Source: Sphingobacterium thalpophilum (GTDB lineage: Bacteria; Bacteroidota; Bacteroidia; Sphingobacteriales; Sphingobacteriaceae). Taken from it: a DNA stretch of 64,000 nt. Location of the stretch: positions 5,270,001 through 5,334,000 of the forward strand of contig NZ_CP151087.1 of the NCBI RefSeq assembly GCF_038396785.1, written 5' to 3'. The notes below the pieces were generated by a model that ran no database searches, was not told the origin of the DNA, and saw nothing but the letters and a program-made list of their open reading frames with translations. The translations under genes and the position numbers were made by a program. Below are positions 45,621 through 53,251 of the stretch, piece after piece. Position 1 is the stretch's first letter, and every line of letters starts with the position of its first letter.

Positions 45621-46873
45621 TAGAAAAGTGTTAGCTGTGTATTGGAAGCCGTGACCAGTGTACGCGGGTTACTTTCAAGAATAGACTTTCTGATTTTTTC
45701 GGGATAATGGAAGCCTCCTGCTATGCATGTATCTTGGCAAACCATAAAATATTTGGCGCGATTATAGGCAATTCCTATTTTTCGAAGTTGATATTCCTTT
45801 AATTTTCCATATTTGCGCGACTGTACAATTTTGTTTGCGGATTGCCTGCCAATACCGGGGATTCGGATAATCCACTCATACGTAGCGCTGTTGATGTCGA
45901 TGGGAAAGAATTGTGGGTTGCGTAGCGCCCAAGCAAGCTTAGGGTCTATTTCTAGATCGAGATGTTGATGCGTGCTGTTGAGTATTTCATGAAGCGAAAA
46001 ACCATAAAACCGAAGTAGCCAATCCGTCTGATAAAGTCTGTTTTCACGTACAAGAGGTGGTGATGTCCCAATTTGGGGAAGGTTGGAATCGGTCGCGTTG
46101 ATGGGAATATAACCCGAATAATAAACCCGTTTGAGATCGTAATCTTTATAGAATGTATTGGCGGCCTGCATAATCTGTAGGTCGCTCTCTGGAGTTGCTC
46201 CAATAACCAGCTGTGTACTTTGGCCTGCTGGTACAAACAAGGGTGTTTTCTTCTCTTTTTTTCGATCCTGCCGAAGGTTGAGGATTTCATTTTTAATAAT
46301 CGCTAGAGGCTCGCGAACGGATTGATGATCCTTTTCGGGAGCAACTAGCTTGAGTCCCTCCTCAGTGGGAATTTCGAGGTTCACACTCATCCGGTCAACA
46401 TATAGACCTGCTTCTTTTAATAACGATTCACTCGCACCCGGAATGGCCTTGAGATGGATATAACCATTAAACCGTTCTTCCGTCCGAAGTTTCTTGACGA
46501 CCAACATTAAGCGTTCCATGGTATAGTCGGCAGATTTGAAAATACCCGAACTTAAAAAAAGACCCTCAATATAATTACGACGGTAGAAGTTCATGGTCAA
46601 TTCGACAATTTCCTTTACCGAAAATGCTGCTCGTTGTACGTCATTGCTTCGTCGGCTCACACAAAATGAACAGTCGTAGATGCAATAATTGGTCATTAAA
46701 ATTTTTAGCAGGGAGACGCAGCGACCATCTTCGGTGTAGGTATGACAAATGCCACTAGTCGATGAATCACCTATACCACCACTATTTTTTCGTTTACTTC
46801 CGCTTGAGCTGCAACTTACGTCATACTTAGCGGCATCAGCTAATATTTGCAATTTATCATCAAAACCAAACAT
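45620..46873 (-). CDS. Putative DNA modification/repair radical SAM protein (TIGR03916 type)
   Basis: 417 aa. The radical-SAM iron-sulfur motif is CIYDCSFC (C-x3-C-x2-C), followed by SSGIFKSADYTMERLM and the TIM-barrel strands. Near the C-terminus a helix-hairpin-helix DNA-binding segment is visible (IIRIPGIGRQSANKIVQSRKYGKL). This combination of radical SAM core and HhH is the signature of the family. It is the first gene of a two-gene operon with the TIGR03915-type protein. Cytoplasmic. The substrate base or lesion is unknown. Confidence 0.92.
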   Translation of the reverse strand: MFGFDDKLQILADAAKYDVSCSSSGSKRKNSGGIGDSSTSGICHTYTEDGRCVSLLKILMTNYCIYDCSFCVSRRSNDVQRAAFSVKEIVELTMNFYRRNYIEGLFLSSGIFKSADYTMERLMLVVKKLRTEERFNGYIHLKAIPGASESLLKEAGLYVDRMSVNLEIPTEEGLKLVAPEKDHQSVREPLAIIKNEILNLRQDRKKEKKTPLFVPAGQSTQLVIGATPESDLQIMQAANTFYKDYDLKRVYYSGYIPINATDSNLPQIGTSPPLVRENRLYQTDWLLRFYGFSLHEILNSTHQHLDLEIDPKLAWALRNPQFFPIDINSATYEWIIRIPGIGRQSANKIVQSRKYGKLKEYQLRKIGIAYNRAKYFMVCQDTCIAGGFHYPEKIRKSILESNPRTLVTASNTQLTLF

Positions 46874-47056
46874 GATATGTTCTCCAATAATTTGCTGTAA
46901 AATTACTAATATTATTAGTAATAAATACCCGTAAAATTACTGGATTTGCCTTTTTTAGGTTCGTACTATTCATCTTCAACTGCGGGAGTATGCCCAAATT
47001 TGCTAAAAAAATAAACGATTTGTGACGGGATTTTGTTCATGAATAAACTACATATT

Positions 47057-47564
47057 ATGGCAGAGAATAATTTGAATAATAAAGAAGCGCTAGAAAAGCT
47101 AAAAGGGATCGTCCATCAAATTGATGTGGGAACAGTCTGTTCATTTCCATCGGATTCTGACTATCCCCATGGTGTTCCGATGAGCAGACAGGAAGTGGAT
47201 GCAAATGGTGACATTTGGTACATCTGTTCGGCAGAAAGTGAGACGTTTAAAAATAATTTCACAGGATCCCAAAGTTTCCCTATTCTATGCCGATCCCAAA
47301 ACCTACACCTTTTTGAGTATAAACGGTAAAGCAAGTCTTTCGCGGGATCAGGAAAGGATAGACCGCTATTGGAACAAAATGATGGAAGGCTGGTTTAAGA
47401 AAGGAAAAGAAGATCCCAATATCCAATTGCTACAGATCACACCTGAAGAAGCGCATTATTGGGATTCAAACTCCAATATGGTCGTCAACTTGTTTAAAAT
47501 GCTGAAAGTAGCTGTTACAGGTAATACACAAGATATTGGTAATGAAGGAGATCTTAATGTTTAA
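47057..47564 (+). pseudogene. Pyridoxamine 5'-phosphate oxidase (PPOX)-family flavin protein, frameshifted
   Basis: The first frame (47057, MAENNLNNKEALEKLKG) covers YPHGVPMSRQEVDANGDIWYICSAESETFKNN, then leaves the family sequence and stops at 47329. The remainder (ISQDPKVSLFYADPKTYTFLSINGKASLSRD ... MLKVAVTG) continues in another frame to 47564. Removing one A near 47252 gives ETFKNISQDPKVSLFYADP, the normal PPOX strand order. The full protein would be about 168 aa, a general-stress type FMN-binding protein. An upstream ATG at 47039 is an alternative start. Confidence 0.88.
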
Positions 47565-47610
47565 TATAAACGGAATCTATAATATCAACACAATAATTAA
47601 CACCCTAAAA

Positions 47611-47642
47611 AGGTCCTCTTTTCCAACATGAGGACCTTTTTA
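47611..47642. terminator. Bidirectional intrinsic terminator
   Basis: AGGTCCTC (47611-47618) pairs with GAGGACCT (47630-47637), with A on one side and T on the other, between convergent genes. Confidence 0.88.
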
Positions 47643-47670
47643 TAAACCAAGCTTTTATTTGGAAAATCTG

Positions 47671-47823
47671 TTACGCGTTTCCTTTTATCACACGTAAAAG
47701 TACCGCGATGATTGCAATTACCAAAAGAATATGAATTAGCCCTCCGCCAACAAAGCCTCCAAAAAAACTGATTGCCCATATCAGGACCAAAATAACAGCG
47801 ATAGTATATAGTAGATTTCCCAT
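47671..47823 (-). CDS. Lmo0937-family small membrane protein
   Basis: 50 aa from the ATG at 47823: MGNLLYTIAVILVLIWAISF, then FGGFVGGGLIHILLVIAIIAVLLRVIKGN. Two transmembrane helices separated by a glycine-rich turn are the mark of the lmo0937 group of tiny membrane proteins, common in Bacteroidota. The frame is open further upstream to 47922, but that part overlaps the end of the neighbouring gene and is not family-like. Function unknown. Confidence 0.85.
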   Translation of the reverse strand: MGNLLYTIAVILVLIWAISFFGGFVGGGLIHILLVIAIIAVLLRVIKGNA

Positions 47824-47875
47824 AGTAATGAATATATATGTGTTTATTGAATAACAATACTTATCCAGCGATGGT

Positions 47876-48386
47876 TTAGTATTTTTTCTCTTTTTTCCAC
47901 TTACGGATTCTCCCGACTGCATTTTGATAAGGTGAAGCGGTGTTAAATTGAATCATTCTGCCTAAGGTCCATTTTTTTATACCACGATACACCATAAAGC
48001 TGCATGTCTGTCTTTTGCTCAATGAGTTCCACAATTGTTAAAACAGTTTGGTCTAGTTTTGCGCACAAAGTCGTAAAATCTAAGTCGTTATAATCCTGAT
48101 AAAATTTTTGAGCCAGTTTGCCTAGCTCATTCCATTTAAAACCAGTTTCCGGAAAATCAACCTCTTTGTCATCTTCACTTTTCTTATTCCATTTGAGAAC
48201 CAGCTCACCCCAGCCAATTAAATAGGAAATTAGGTTATTTATACTCATTACTGTTCCTTTAGCATGACCATGGAGTATAAGAAGATTAGTTTGATCGTTC
48301 GGAATATCGGAAAGTTCACAGACAAGCTTGCTGTAATTTGTACGGATAGTTTGAAGGAGTTCGTCTTTGGTGGTTGGTATAGCCAT
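47876..48386 (-). pseudogene. ClbS/DfsB-family (DUF1706) four-helix protein with a frameshift near its end
   Basis: Starts at 48386 (MAIPTTKDELLQTIRTNYSKL). The present frame ends early at 47943 with SWYKKMDLRQNDSI. In the other frame the expected tail is complete: WYKKWTLGRMIQFNTASPYQ, then NAVGRIRKWKKEKKY, stop at 47876. The shift lies in a run of seven A (plus-strand T 47972-47978); six would restore the frame and give about 170 aa. The family is DinB-like; ClbS protects producers of colibactin by hydrolysis, but most members have unknown roles. Confidence 0.9.
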
Positions 48387-48752
48387 GGCATAAATGTGAA
48401 TTATACATAAGATACAAATAATTATGTATAATTGATTAGCTCGGGATGGAGTTGTAGAGCAAAACGCGTTCAAAAGCCCGCAGAAGACAATGTTCGTCAA
48501 TTCCCTTTGTTTAAGTCCGATAGCTTTCTTGAATATATTATTGGAATTGAAAAAACAGTAGGCTTTAAATTGTAAAAAATATGGTTTTATATATGTTTTT
48601 TGATAAAATTTATTGTTTTATTAAATTGGTGTTGTATTTTATTCTGTTTATAACGAATATTGTTGTAAGTATTTAGGCAGGATCTTTCATAGGGGAAATA
48701 CAGTGTAAAATGTACTGCCAATGAAATAATAAACTGAAAAATTGATAAAAAG
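48387..48752. other. AT-rich intergenic region
   Basis: 366 bases between the divergent ClbS-like and DsbD-alpha genes. Very AT-rich from 48530 to 48660. I see no coding frame, hairpin terminator or well-formed promoter box. Confidence 0.35.
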
Positions 48753-49202
48753 ATGAAAAAGATTTTATTGTTATTAACCGTGGTTTTATTCGTCGTTTCG
48801 GGCGCACTCGCTCAGATTCATAAGCCTGTTAAATGGACTGTGGCCAGCAAAAAATTGAACAACAAAGAAGCTATGGTCTATGTGAAGGCTACTATTCAAA
48901 ATGGTTGGCACATTTACTCCCAAAATGTAAAAGACGGTGGCCCAATTCCAACATCTTTCAATTTCGGTAAAGCTGCTGACTACGTTTTGGTCGGTAAGAC
49001 AGCTGAACCAAAACCGAAGATCAAACACGAAGAGGTTTTCAAAATGGATGTGGGATACTTCACCAATGAAGTGATCTTTCAGCAAAAGGTTTCGCTGACG
49101 AAAGGAACAGCAACAGTAAAAGGTACCGTGGAATGGCAAGCTTGTGACGCTTCACAATGTCTTCCTCCAGATGAGTATGCTTTTGCTGTAACGATCAAAT
49201 AG
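48753..49202 (+). CDS. DsbD alpha-domain (thiol:disulfide interchange N-terminal domain) protein, stand-alone
   Basis: 149 aa, exported (MKKILLLLTVVLFVVSGALAQ). It matches the N-terminal immunoglobulin-like domain of DsbD: KATIQNGWHIYSQNVKDGG, GYFTNEVIFQQKV and GTVEWQACDASQCLPPDEYAF with its two redox cysteines (CDASQC). The membrane and C-terminal thioredoxin domains of full DsbD are absent, and the next gene does not supply them, so this is a single-domain version. It would accept electrons from a membrane reductase encoded elsewhere. A terminator follows. Confidence 0.88.
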   Translation: MKKILLLLTVVLFVVSGALAQIHKPVKWTVASKKLNNKEAMVYVKATIQNGWHIYSQNVKDGGPIPTSFNFGKAADYVLVGKTAEPKPKIKHEEVFKMDVGYFTNEVIFQQKVSLTKGTATVKGTVEWQACDASQCLPPDEYAFAVTIK

Positions 49203-49283
49203 TTTAATAAATAAAAGCAATTAACGATCTAAAGCGATTTGGCGCTTAGGATAATTGATAGAAAAAGGAAAATTAAGGATAAA

Positions 49284-49311
49284 GGCTAGGTAATCACACC
49301 TAGCCTTTTTT
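49284..49311 (+). terminator. Intrinsic terminator after the DsbD-alpha gene
   Basis: GGCTAGGT (49284-49291) pairs perfectly with ACCTAGCC (49298-49305) across a six-base loop, followed by six T. Confidence 0.92.
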
Positions 49312-49323
49312 GTTTAAAGGGGC

Positions 49324-49355
49324 TTTTGGTATAAAAAATACGCCCTTTGGTATAA
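49324..49355 (+). promoter_or_regulatory. Direct-repeat element, copy 1 (putative LytTR site)
   Basis: TTTTGGTATAA at 49324-49334 and CTTTGGTATAA at 49345-49355, a 21-bp period. The 32-bp element matches that at 54351-54382 at 26 positions. It lies 28 bases before a TAnnTTTG box (49384-49391). LytTR-type regulators bind direct repeats with about this period. Confidence 0.65.
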
Positions 49356-49383
49356 TATGTTAAATCTATTTTTTACGAAATTT

Positions 49384-49391
49384 TAGCTTTG
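49384..49391 (+). promoter_or_regulatory. -7 promoter box TAGCTTTG
   Basis: TAnnTTTG match 28 bases after the direct-repeat element. No well-placed TTG is visible upstream, as expected for an activator-dependent promoter. It sits only five bases before ATG 49397, so transcription would begin near that codon and the intact product would be the barrel protein at 49605. Confidence 0.6.
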
Positions 49392-49396
49392 TTTAA

Positions 49397-49588
49397 ATGG
49401 ATTACACAAACTTACTTGAGCAGGCAGATCTTTTTTTAGTGCATAGTTACCGCAAGAACCACAACCCACAGCTATATTTTCACACCATTGAAAGTGTTCG
49501 AGATATTGTAAACGCAGTAATGACCCTAAGTGAAAAATATGCCTTGACGGCCGAGGATAGAATTGCAGGAAAACAGTCATCGGTCTAA
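49397..49588 (+). pseudogene. N-terminal remnant of an HD-domain phosphohydrolase
   Basis: 63 aa: MDYTNLLEQADLFLVHSYRK ... LYFHTIESVRDIVNAV ... KYALTAED, then a divergent tail RIAGKQSSV. The first 55 residues look like the start of Bacteroidota HD-domain phosphohydrolases, where an early H in (Y)HxxxH-like FHTIES and the helix following are usual, but the metal-binding HD motif that should come next (xxWFHD) is missing. The gene has lost most of its length, probably by deletion. It overlaps no intact gene but directly precedes the barrel protein. Confidence 0.6.
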
Positions 49589-49604
49589 TGTAAAGGTGTG
49601 TTTT

Positions 49605-50210
49605 ATGATAAAAATGATAAAGATAGATCGATTAAAGTTGAAACATTGTACACTAGTTAGTTTTTTGATCATGGGATTGTTATGTTTCGAGACCGCATGT
49701 TACGGACAAATGGGGTTTGGACTTCGGGTGGGTGGTAATATTTCGCGTGCAAGTGGCAATACATTTGGCGCCAATAGAATGGGATATCAATTGGGAGGGG
49801 ATTTGATTTTTGAACTTAATAGCAAGATGGATATTCAAGTTGAGCCTAGTTACAACTTAACCAGAATTCGTGTCAATGGTAACACGGCTTCTCTTGCTGG
49901 AGGCTTATCCAAGGGGACCCGTTCGCTGAAATATCTCAATACACCCGTATACCTTAAAATTAATTTTACGAGAAAATTTTCAATCTTGGGTGGCCTAGAC
50001 TTGAATATGTTGCTCAACGACGACAGGTATAAACTTAATGATGGAAAACCAGCGTTCAACAGTCGTACACGGATAGGTTACGCATTAGGGATAGATCTTG
50101 GCGCGCTGTATTTTAGATACCGACAATTCAAAAAGAATAATAAAATTGTAGACAATTGGGATGCACATATTGACCAGTATCAACTGGGATTTAAAGTGCG
50201 TTTGTTTTAA
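49605..50210 (+). CDS. Outer-membrane beta-barrel protein (PorT/OmpA-like barrel)
   Basis: About 201 aa from the ATG at 49605 (MIKMIKIDRLKLKHCTLVSF, a signal region ending ACYGQ). The mature part alternates polar and hydrophobic residues in strands (MGFGLRVGGNISR, YQLGGDLIFELNSKMDIQVEPSYN, NTPVYLKINFTRKFSILGGLDLN, RIGYALGIDLGALYFRYRQF) and ends in Phe (YQLGFKVRLF), as 8-strand barrels do. No specific function is known. It is probably controlled by the direct-repeat element at 49324. Confidence 0.85.
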   Translation: MIKMIKIDRLKLKHCTLVSFLIMGLLCFETACYGQMGFGLRVGGNISRASGNTFGANRMGYQLGGDLIFELNSKMDIQVEPSYNLTRIRVNGNTASLAGGLSKGTRSLKYLNTPVYLKINFTRKFSILGGLDLNMLLNDDRYKLNDGKPAFNSRTRIGYALGIDLGALYFRYRQFKKNNKIVDNWDAHIDQYQLGFKVRLF

Positions 50211-50598
50211 GCTAATAGTTCCACTGGTAGGTAACCTTTACAGACTTTCCTGTGCTGTAAGCTGAGCCGTTCTGATTTTGCTACATCAGGCGGCTTTAAT
50301 TTTATTAATGATTTACGATTTGTTGTGGAGATATGTATTGCTGGATATCAAGGATATTTGCAGGACTAGCTCGACACACCAATCGATGTACTTGTAACGG
50401 GCTGATGGAGGATGGAGCTCCTATAGGGCTGAAGGATTTTCCCCGTTTATCAAACTAGACTGCAAATAATGGGATGCTGATCGTGAACGTACGTTACGAC
50501 AAGGGGATGCTGATCATGTTAAACGAGGTTTGTACTTCTTCATGCGAAAGTTTTTAAGGAAGTTCACCTGTTATTGTTTTAGCGTATATCTTTATATA

Positions 50599-50611
50599 GC
50601 AACAATGTTGC
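50599..50611. promoter_or_regulatory. 13-bp palindrome GCAACAATGTTGC, putative operator
   Basis: Perfect inverted repeat that covers the TTG (-33) element of the CobW-type gene promoter, ideal for a repressor. A Zur- or Fur-type factor is plausible because COG0523 GTPases are often zinc-repressed; the binding factor is not shown. Confidence 0.5.
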
Positions 50612-50638
50612 ATTTGTGTTGTTTTGTTTTTACATTTG
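50608..50638 (+). promoter_or_regulatory. Promoter of the CobW-type gene
   Basis: TTG (50608-50610), 20-base spacer, TACATTTG (50631-50638), then ATG 16 bases further on. Fits the Bacteroidota -33/-7 pattern. Confidence 0.65.
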
Positions 50639-50654
50639 TTTAAACGAAATTACT

Positions 50655-51865
50655 ATGAGCAGCATTTCCAAAAAAGTTAAATTACCTGTCACTGTTTTAA
50701 GTGGATTTTTAGGTGCGGGAAAAACCACACTATTGAATCATATTCTACACAATAAGGAAGGCAAGAAAGTTGCTGTTATTGTTAATGATATTAGTGAAGT
50801 GAACATTGATGCACAAGCTGTTGAACGTGAAAATGTGCTTTCGCGAACAGAAGAAAAGTTAGTGGAGATGAGCAACGGATGTATTTGTTGTACCTTAAGG
50901 GAGGATTTGATGGTGGAGGTGGAGCGACTAGCGAAAGAAAATCGCTTTGATTATCTTCTTATCGAGAGTACTGGTATTTCGGAGCCTATTCCAGTAGCGC
51001 AGACATTCAGTTATAGTAGTGCTGACAATGGGATTGATCTGTCTACGTTCAGTTACATTGATACTATGGTAACTGTGGTGGACTGTTTCAATTTTGCTAA
51101 AGATTTTGGAAGCGCCGATACCTTATTAGATCGGAAACTGACGGATGACGACTATGACAATAGGGCAATTGTAAATCTGTTGACTGATCAGATCGAATTT
51201 GCCAATGTTATCCTTTTGAATAAGGCCGATCTGGTATCTGAGGAAACTTTAGGCACTCTCGAATCTGCTATTGGGCGGCTCAATCCTGGAGCCAAATTAA
51301 TCCGTACACAATTTGGACGTGTTGATCCAAAGGAAATTATGGGTACGAGCTCGTTTGACTTTGATGAAGCTTCCTGTTCGGCTGGATGGATCAGAGAATT
51401 TGAAAATGAACATAGCCCCGAAACAGAGGAGTATGGTATTTCATCTTTTGTCTTTCGATCGCAACGGCCTTTCCATCCCCAGCGACTGCACCGTTATCTC
51501 AATGAGCGGTACCCACATAATATCATACGCGCTAAAGGTCTCCTCTGGTTGGCATCCCGGCCGAATCTTGCGATTAGTTTTAGTCAGGCAGGTGGCAGCG
51601 TAAGATTGGAAAGTGCAGGCTCATGGTGGAGTAGCATGCCCGAAGAGCAGCGTTATCAGTATCCCAGTTATGCCGAAATCAGCGCTGAACTTCTTAAACG
51701 TTGGCACCCGGAGTGGGAGATCGAAAAAATGAATTGGTATTTATAGGTCAGCATCTGGAGAAAGAAAAATATCTGTCGGAGCTTGAAGAATGCCTATTGA
51801 CCGAAGAAGAAGGTGATGACTGGCGTTTTACTTGGTGGAAAGACGAATTTCCTAAAAATATTTAA
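50655..51865 (+). pseudogene. CobW/COG0523-family GTPase (metal homeostasis), frameshifted at the C-terminus
   Basis: Start at 50655 (MSSISKKVKLPVTVLSGFLG). The GTPase shows Walker A GFLGAGKTT (about 17-25), the metal-binding GCICC motif in EMSNGCICCTLREDL, the LLIESTGISEP switch and a base-recognition LLNKADLV. The C-terminal CobW domain runs to LKRWHPEW, then the frame turns into EIEKMNWYL and stops at 51746. One more G in the run at 51715-51717 gives HPEWGDRKNELVFIGQHLEK ... LEECLLTEEE, the regular family end, to a stop at 51865 (about 403 aa). The lost part is short, so residual function is possible. Likely a zinc (or other metal) chaperone. Confidence 0.9.
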
Positions 51866-51928
51866 AACCATTTGTGATCGGCATCGGTTAAAAAAGTAAG
51901 TAATGTAGGTTAGATATTGTATTTTTCG

Positions 51929-51959
51929 AAGGCCAGGAATTAATTTTCTGGCCTTTTTT
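51929..51959 (+). terminator. Intrinsic terminator after the CobW-type gene
   Basis: GGCCAG (51931-51936) pairs with CTGGCC (51948-51953) around an AT-rich loop, then six T. Confidence 0.85.
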
Positions 51960-52492
51960 ATACTGATTTGCCAGATGTTATCAAGATACGGTTATCAGCC
52001 TTCATCAATCGCGCCACTAAAAAATAGGAATCTATCCCTAAAACGCTTAATCATGATGGTTGAAGATCATCTTTATGATTCCGAAAATTTCAAAGAGTCA
52101 TAGCAAATTTGAAGATGTCATGGTAAAAGAACAGTATAGTTGAGGAACAATCATAGTCACTATGCATGATATAATTAACAATGAGCAGACTGCTTGATTT
52201 TAATAATACCTAAAAGGTTTAATTTTATACCGAAATCAATACTGAAAAAGCATCAAAAAAGAGTAGGCTTAACTTGAATGCAATTGAACGCATGCATACG
52301 CTGGGTAATATCTTTAAACCTGGGGTGGTGAAAGGGTTTGATCTGAAAAAGTAATTGATAGACTTTCAAAAAAACAGCACTGATAGTCTAAAGATAAAAC
52401 TCGCTCACGCATCAAAGAGGTGAAATTAGTAACGGGATTGTCAGAATATTAGTATGTTATTTAGAATTGTTTTAAATTACTGGTTTTCTATG

Positions 52493-52500
52493 TATATTTG
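52493..52500 (+). promoter_or_regulatory. -7 promoter box TATATTTG
   Basis: TAnnTTTG match with a TTG at 52467-52469 (23-base spacer), 64 bases before the methyltransferase start. Confidence 0.5.
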
Positions 52501-52564
52501 AAATACAGAAGGGCACCCTTTCAATTGAATGCTAATTTTATATTGAATGATTATTGTTATATAA

Positions 52565-53251
52565 ATGAATAAAGTAGAACTGTTTGAAAATGAGCGTGCA
52601 AGTGGCTATGATCAATTTGTTGAGTGCTGGATTCCCAATTACCATTATTTTTTAGATCAGTTGCCAAAGCTCCTCCGAGAAACTGAAAACAAGGATTTAC
52701 TGGTGGTAGGATGTGGTACTGGAAATGAAATAGAACGTTTTGTCGACACAGCAGAATCTTGGACAATAACCGGGGTAGATCCGTCGCCTGAGATGATTAG
52801 CCAGGCCCTGGAAAAATTTGAAGCGGATGAGAATGTTCATCTTGTCGAAGGTGTGGTAGGTGATTTGGACGAAGAGAAACAATTTGGTGCTGCGACGCTT
52901 TTGCTTGTATTACACTTTTTAGAAGACAATGGCGAAAAATTGGTTATGCTCCAAGATATTTCCAAGAGAATGATGTCGCAAGCACCCTTGTTATTATTAG
53001 ATATTACGGGCAATAAGGAGCAGATTCAACAAAACTTGCAGTTGTTGCGGCTTCTTCTACCCAAGGGGATAGATGAAACACAGGTCGCTCAAAGATTGCG
53101 AAGAATCGAGCACTAATTGTTGCATGTCTCGGAAGAACGATTAGTCGAGCTCTGTGAAGAAGCCGGATTTGAACCTCCTGTTCGATTCTTTCAATCATCG
53201 ATTTATATGGGGTGGATAACCCGAAAAAAAGATATTATTTCCTTTTCTTAG
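52565..53251 (+). pseudogene. SAM-dependent methyltransferase with a premature stop codon
   Basis: Starts at 52565 (MNKVELFENERASGYDQFVE). SAM-binding motif DLLVVGCGTGNEIERF, acidic loop TGVDPSPEMISQALEKF, then VVGDLDEEKQFGAATLLLVLHFLED. The frame meets TAA at 53114-53116, yet the same frame continues for 44 codons with a typical methyltransferase C-terminus (LLHVSEERLVELCEEAGFE, VRFFQSSIYMGWITRKK) to a stop at 53249-53251. A single change from CAA (Gln) to TAA explains it. The intact protein would have about 228 aa. Its extended end overlaps the convergent barrel gene by 17 bases. Substrate unknown. Confidence 0.88.

Larger units (their letters stand above)
50211..50654. other. Intergenic region before the CobW-type gene
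   Basis: 444 bases. An 11-bp repeat GGATGCTGATC occurs twice around 50471 and 50505. The 3' end holds a promoter overlapped by a palindrome (50599-50638). No coding frame or terminator is evident. Confidence 0.4.
51866..52564. other. Intergenic region with terminator and possible gene relic
   Basis: About 700 bases. After the terminator at 51929-51959 there is no intact gene. A plus-strand stretch around 52220-52352 reads as an open frame of about 43 codons ending RLNLNAIERMHTLGNIFK..GFDLKK, without a start codon at a likely place; it may be a gene remnant, origin unknown. A promoter for the methyltransferase lies at 52467-52500. Confidence 0.35.

Noticed and set aside
47671..47922. Longer version of the Lmo0937-type protein, 83 codons
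   Set aside because: The first 33 residues lie over the true end of the ClbS/DfsB-like gene and do not look like the family; the ATG at 47823 is preferred.
9763..50611. One regulator for both GCAAC...GTTGC palindromes (9763 and 50599)
   Set aside because: The half-sites agree but the spacers differ (2 versus 3 bases) and the genes are unrelated in function, so a common factor is not supported.
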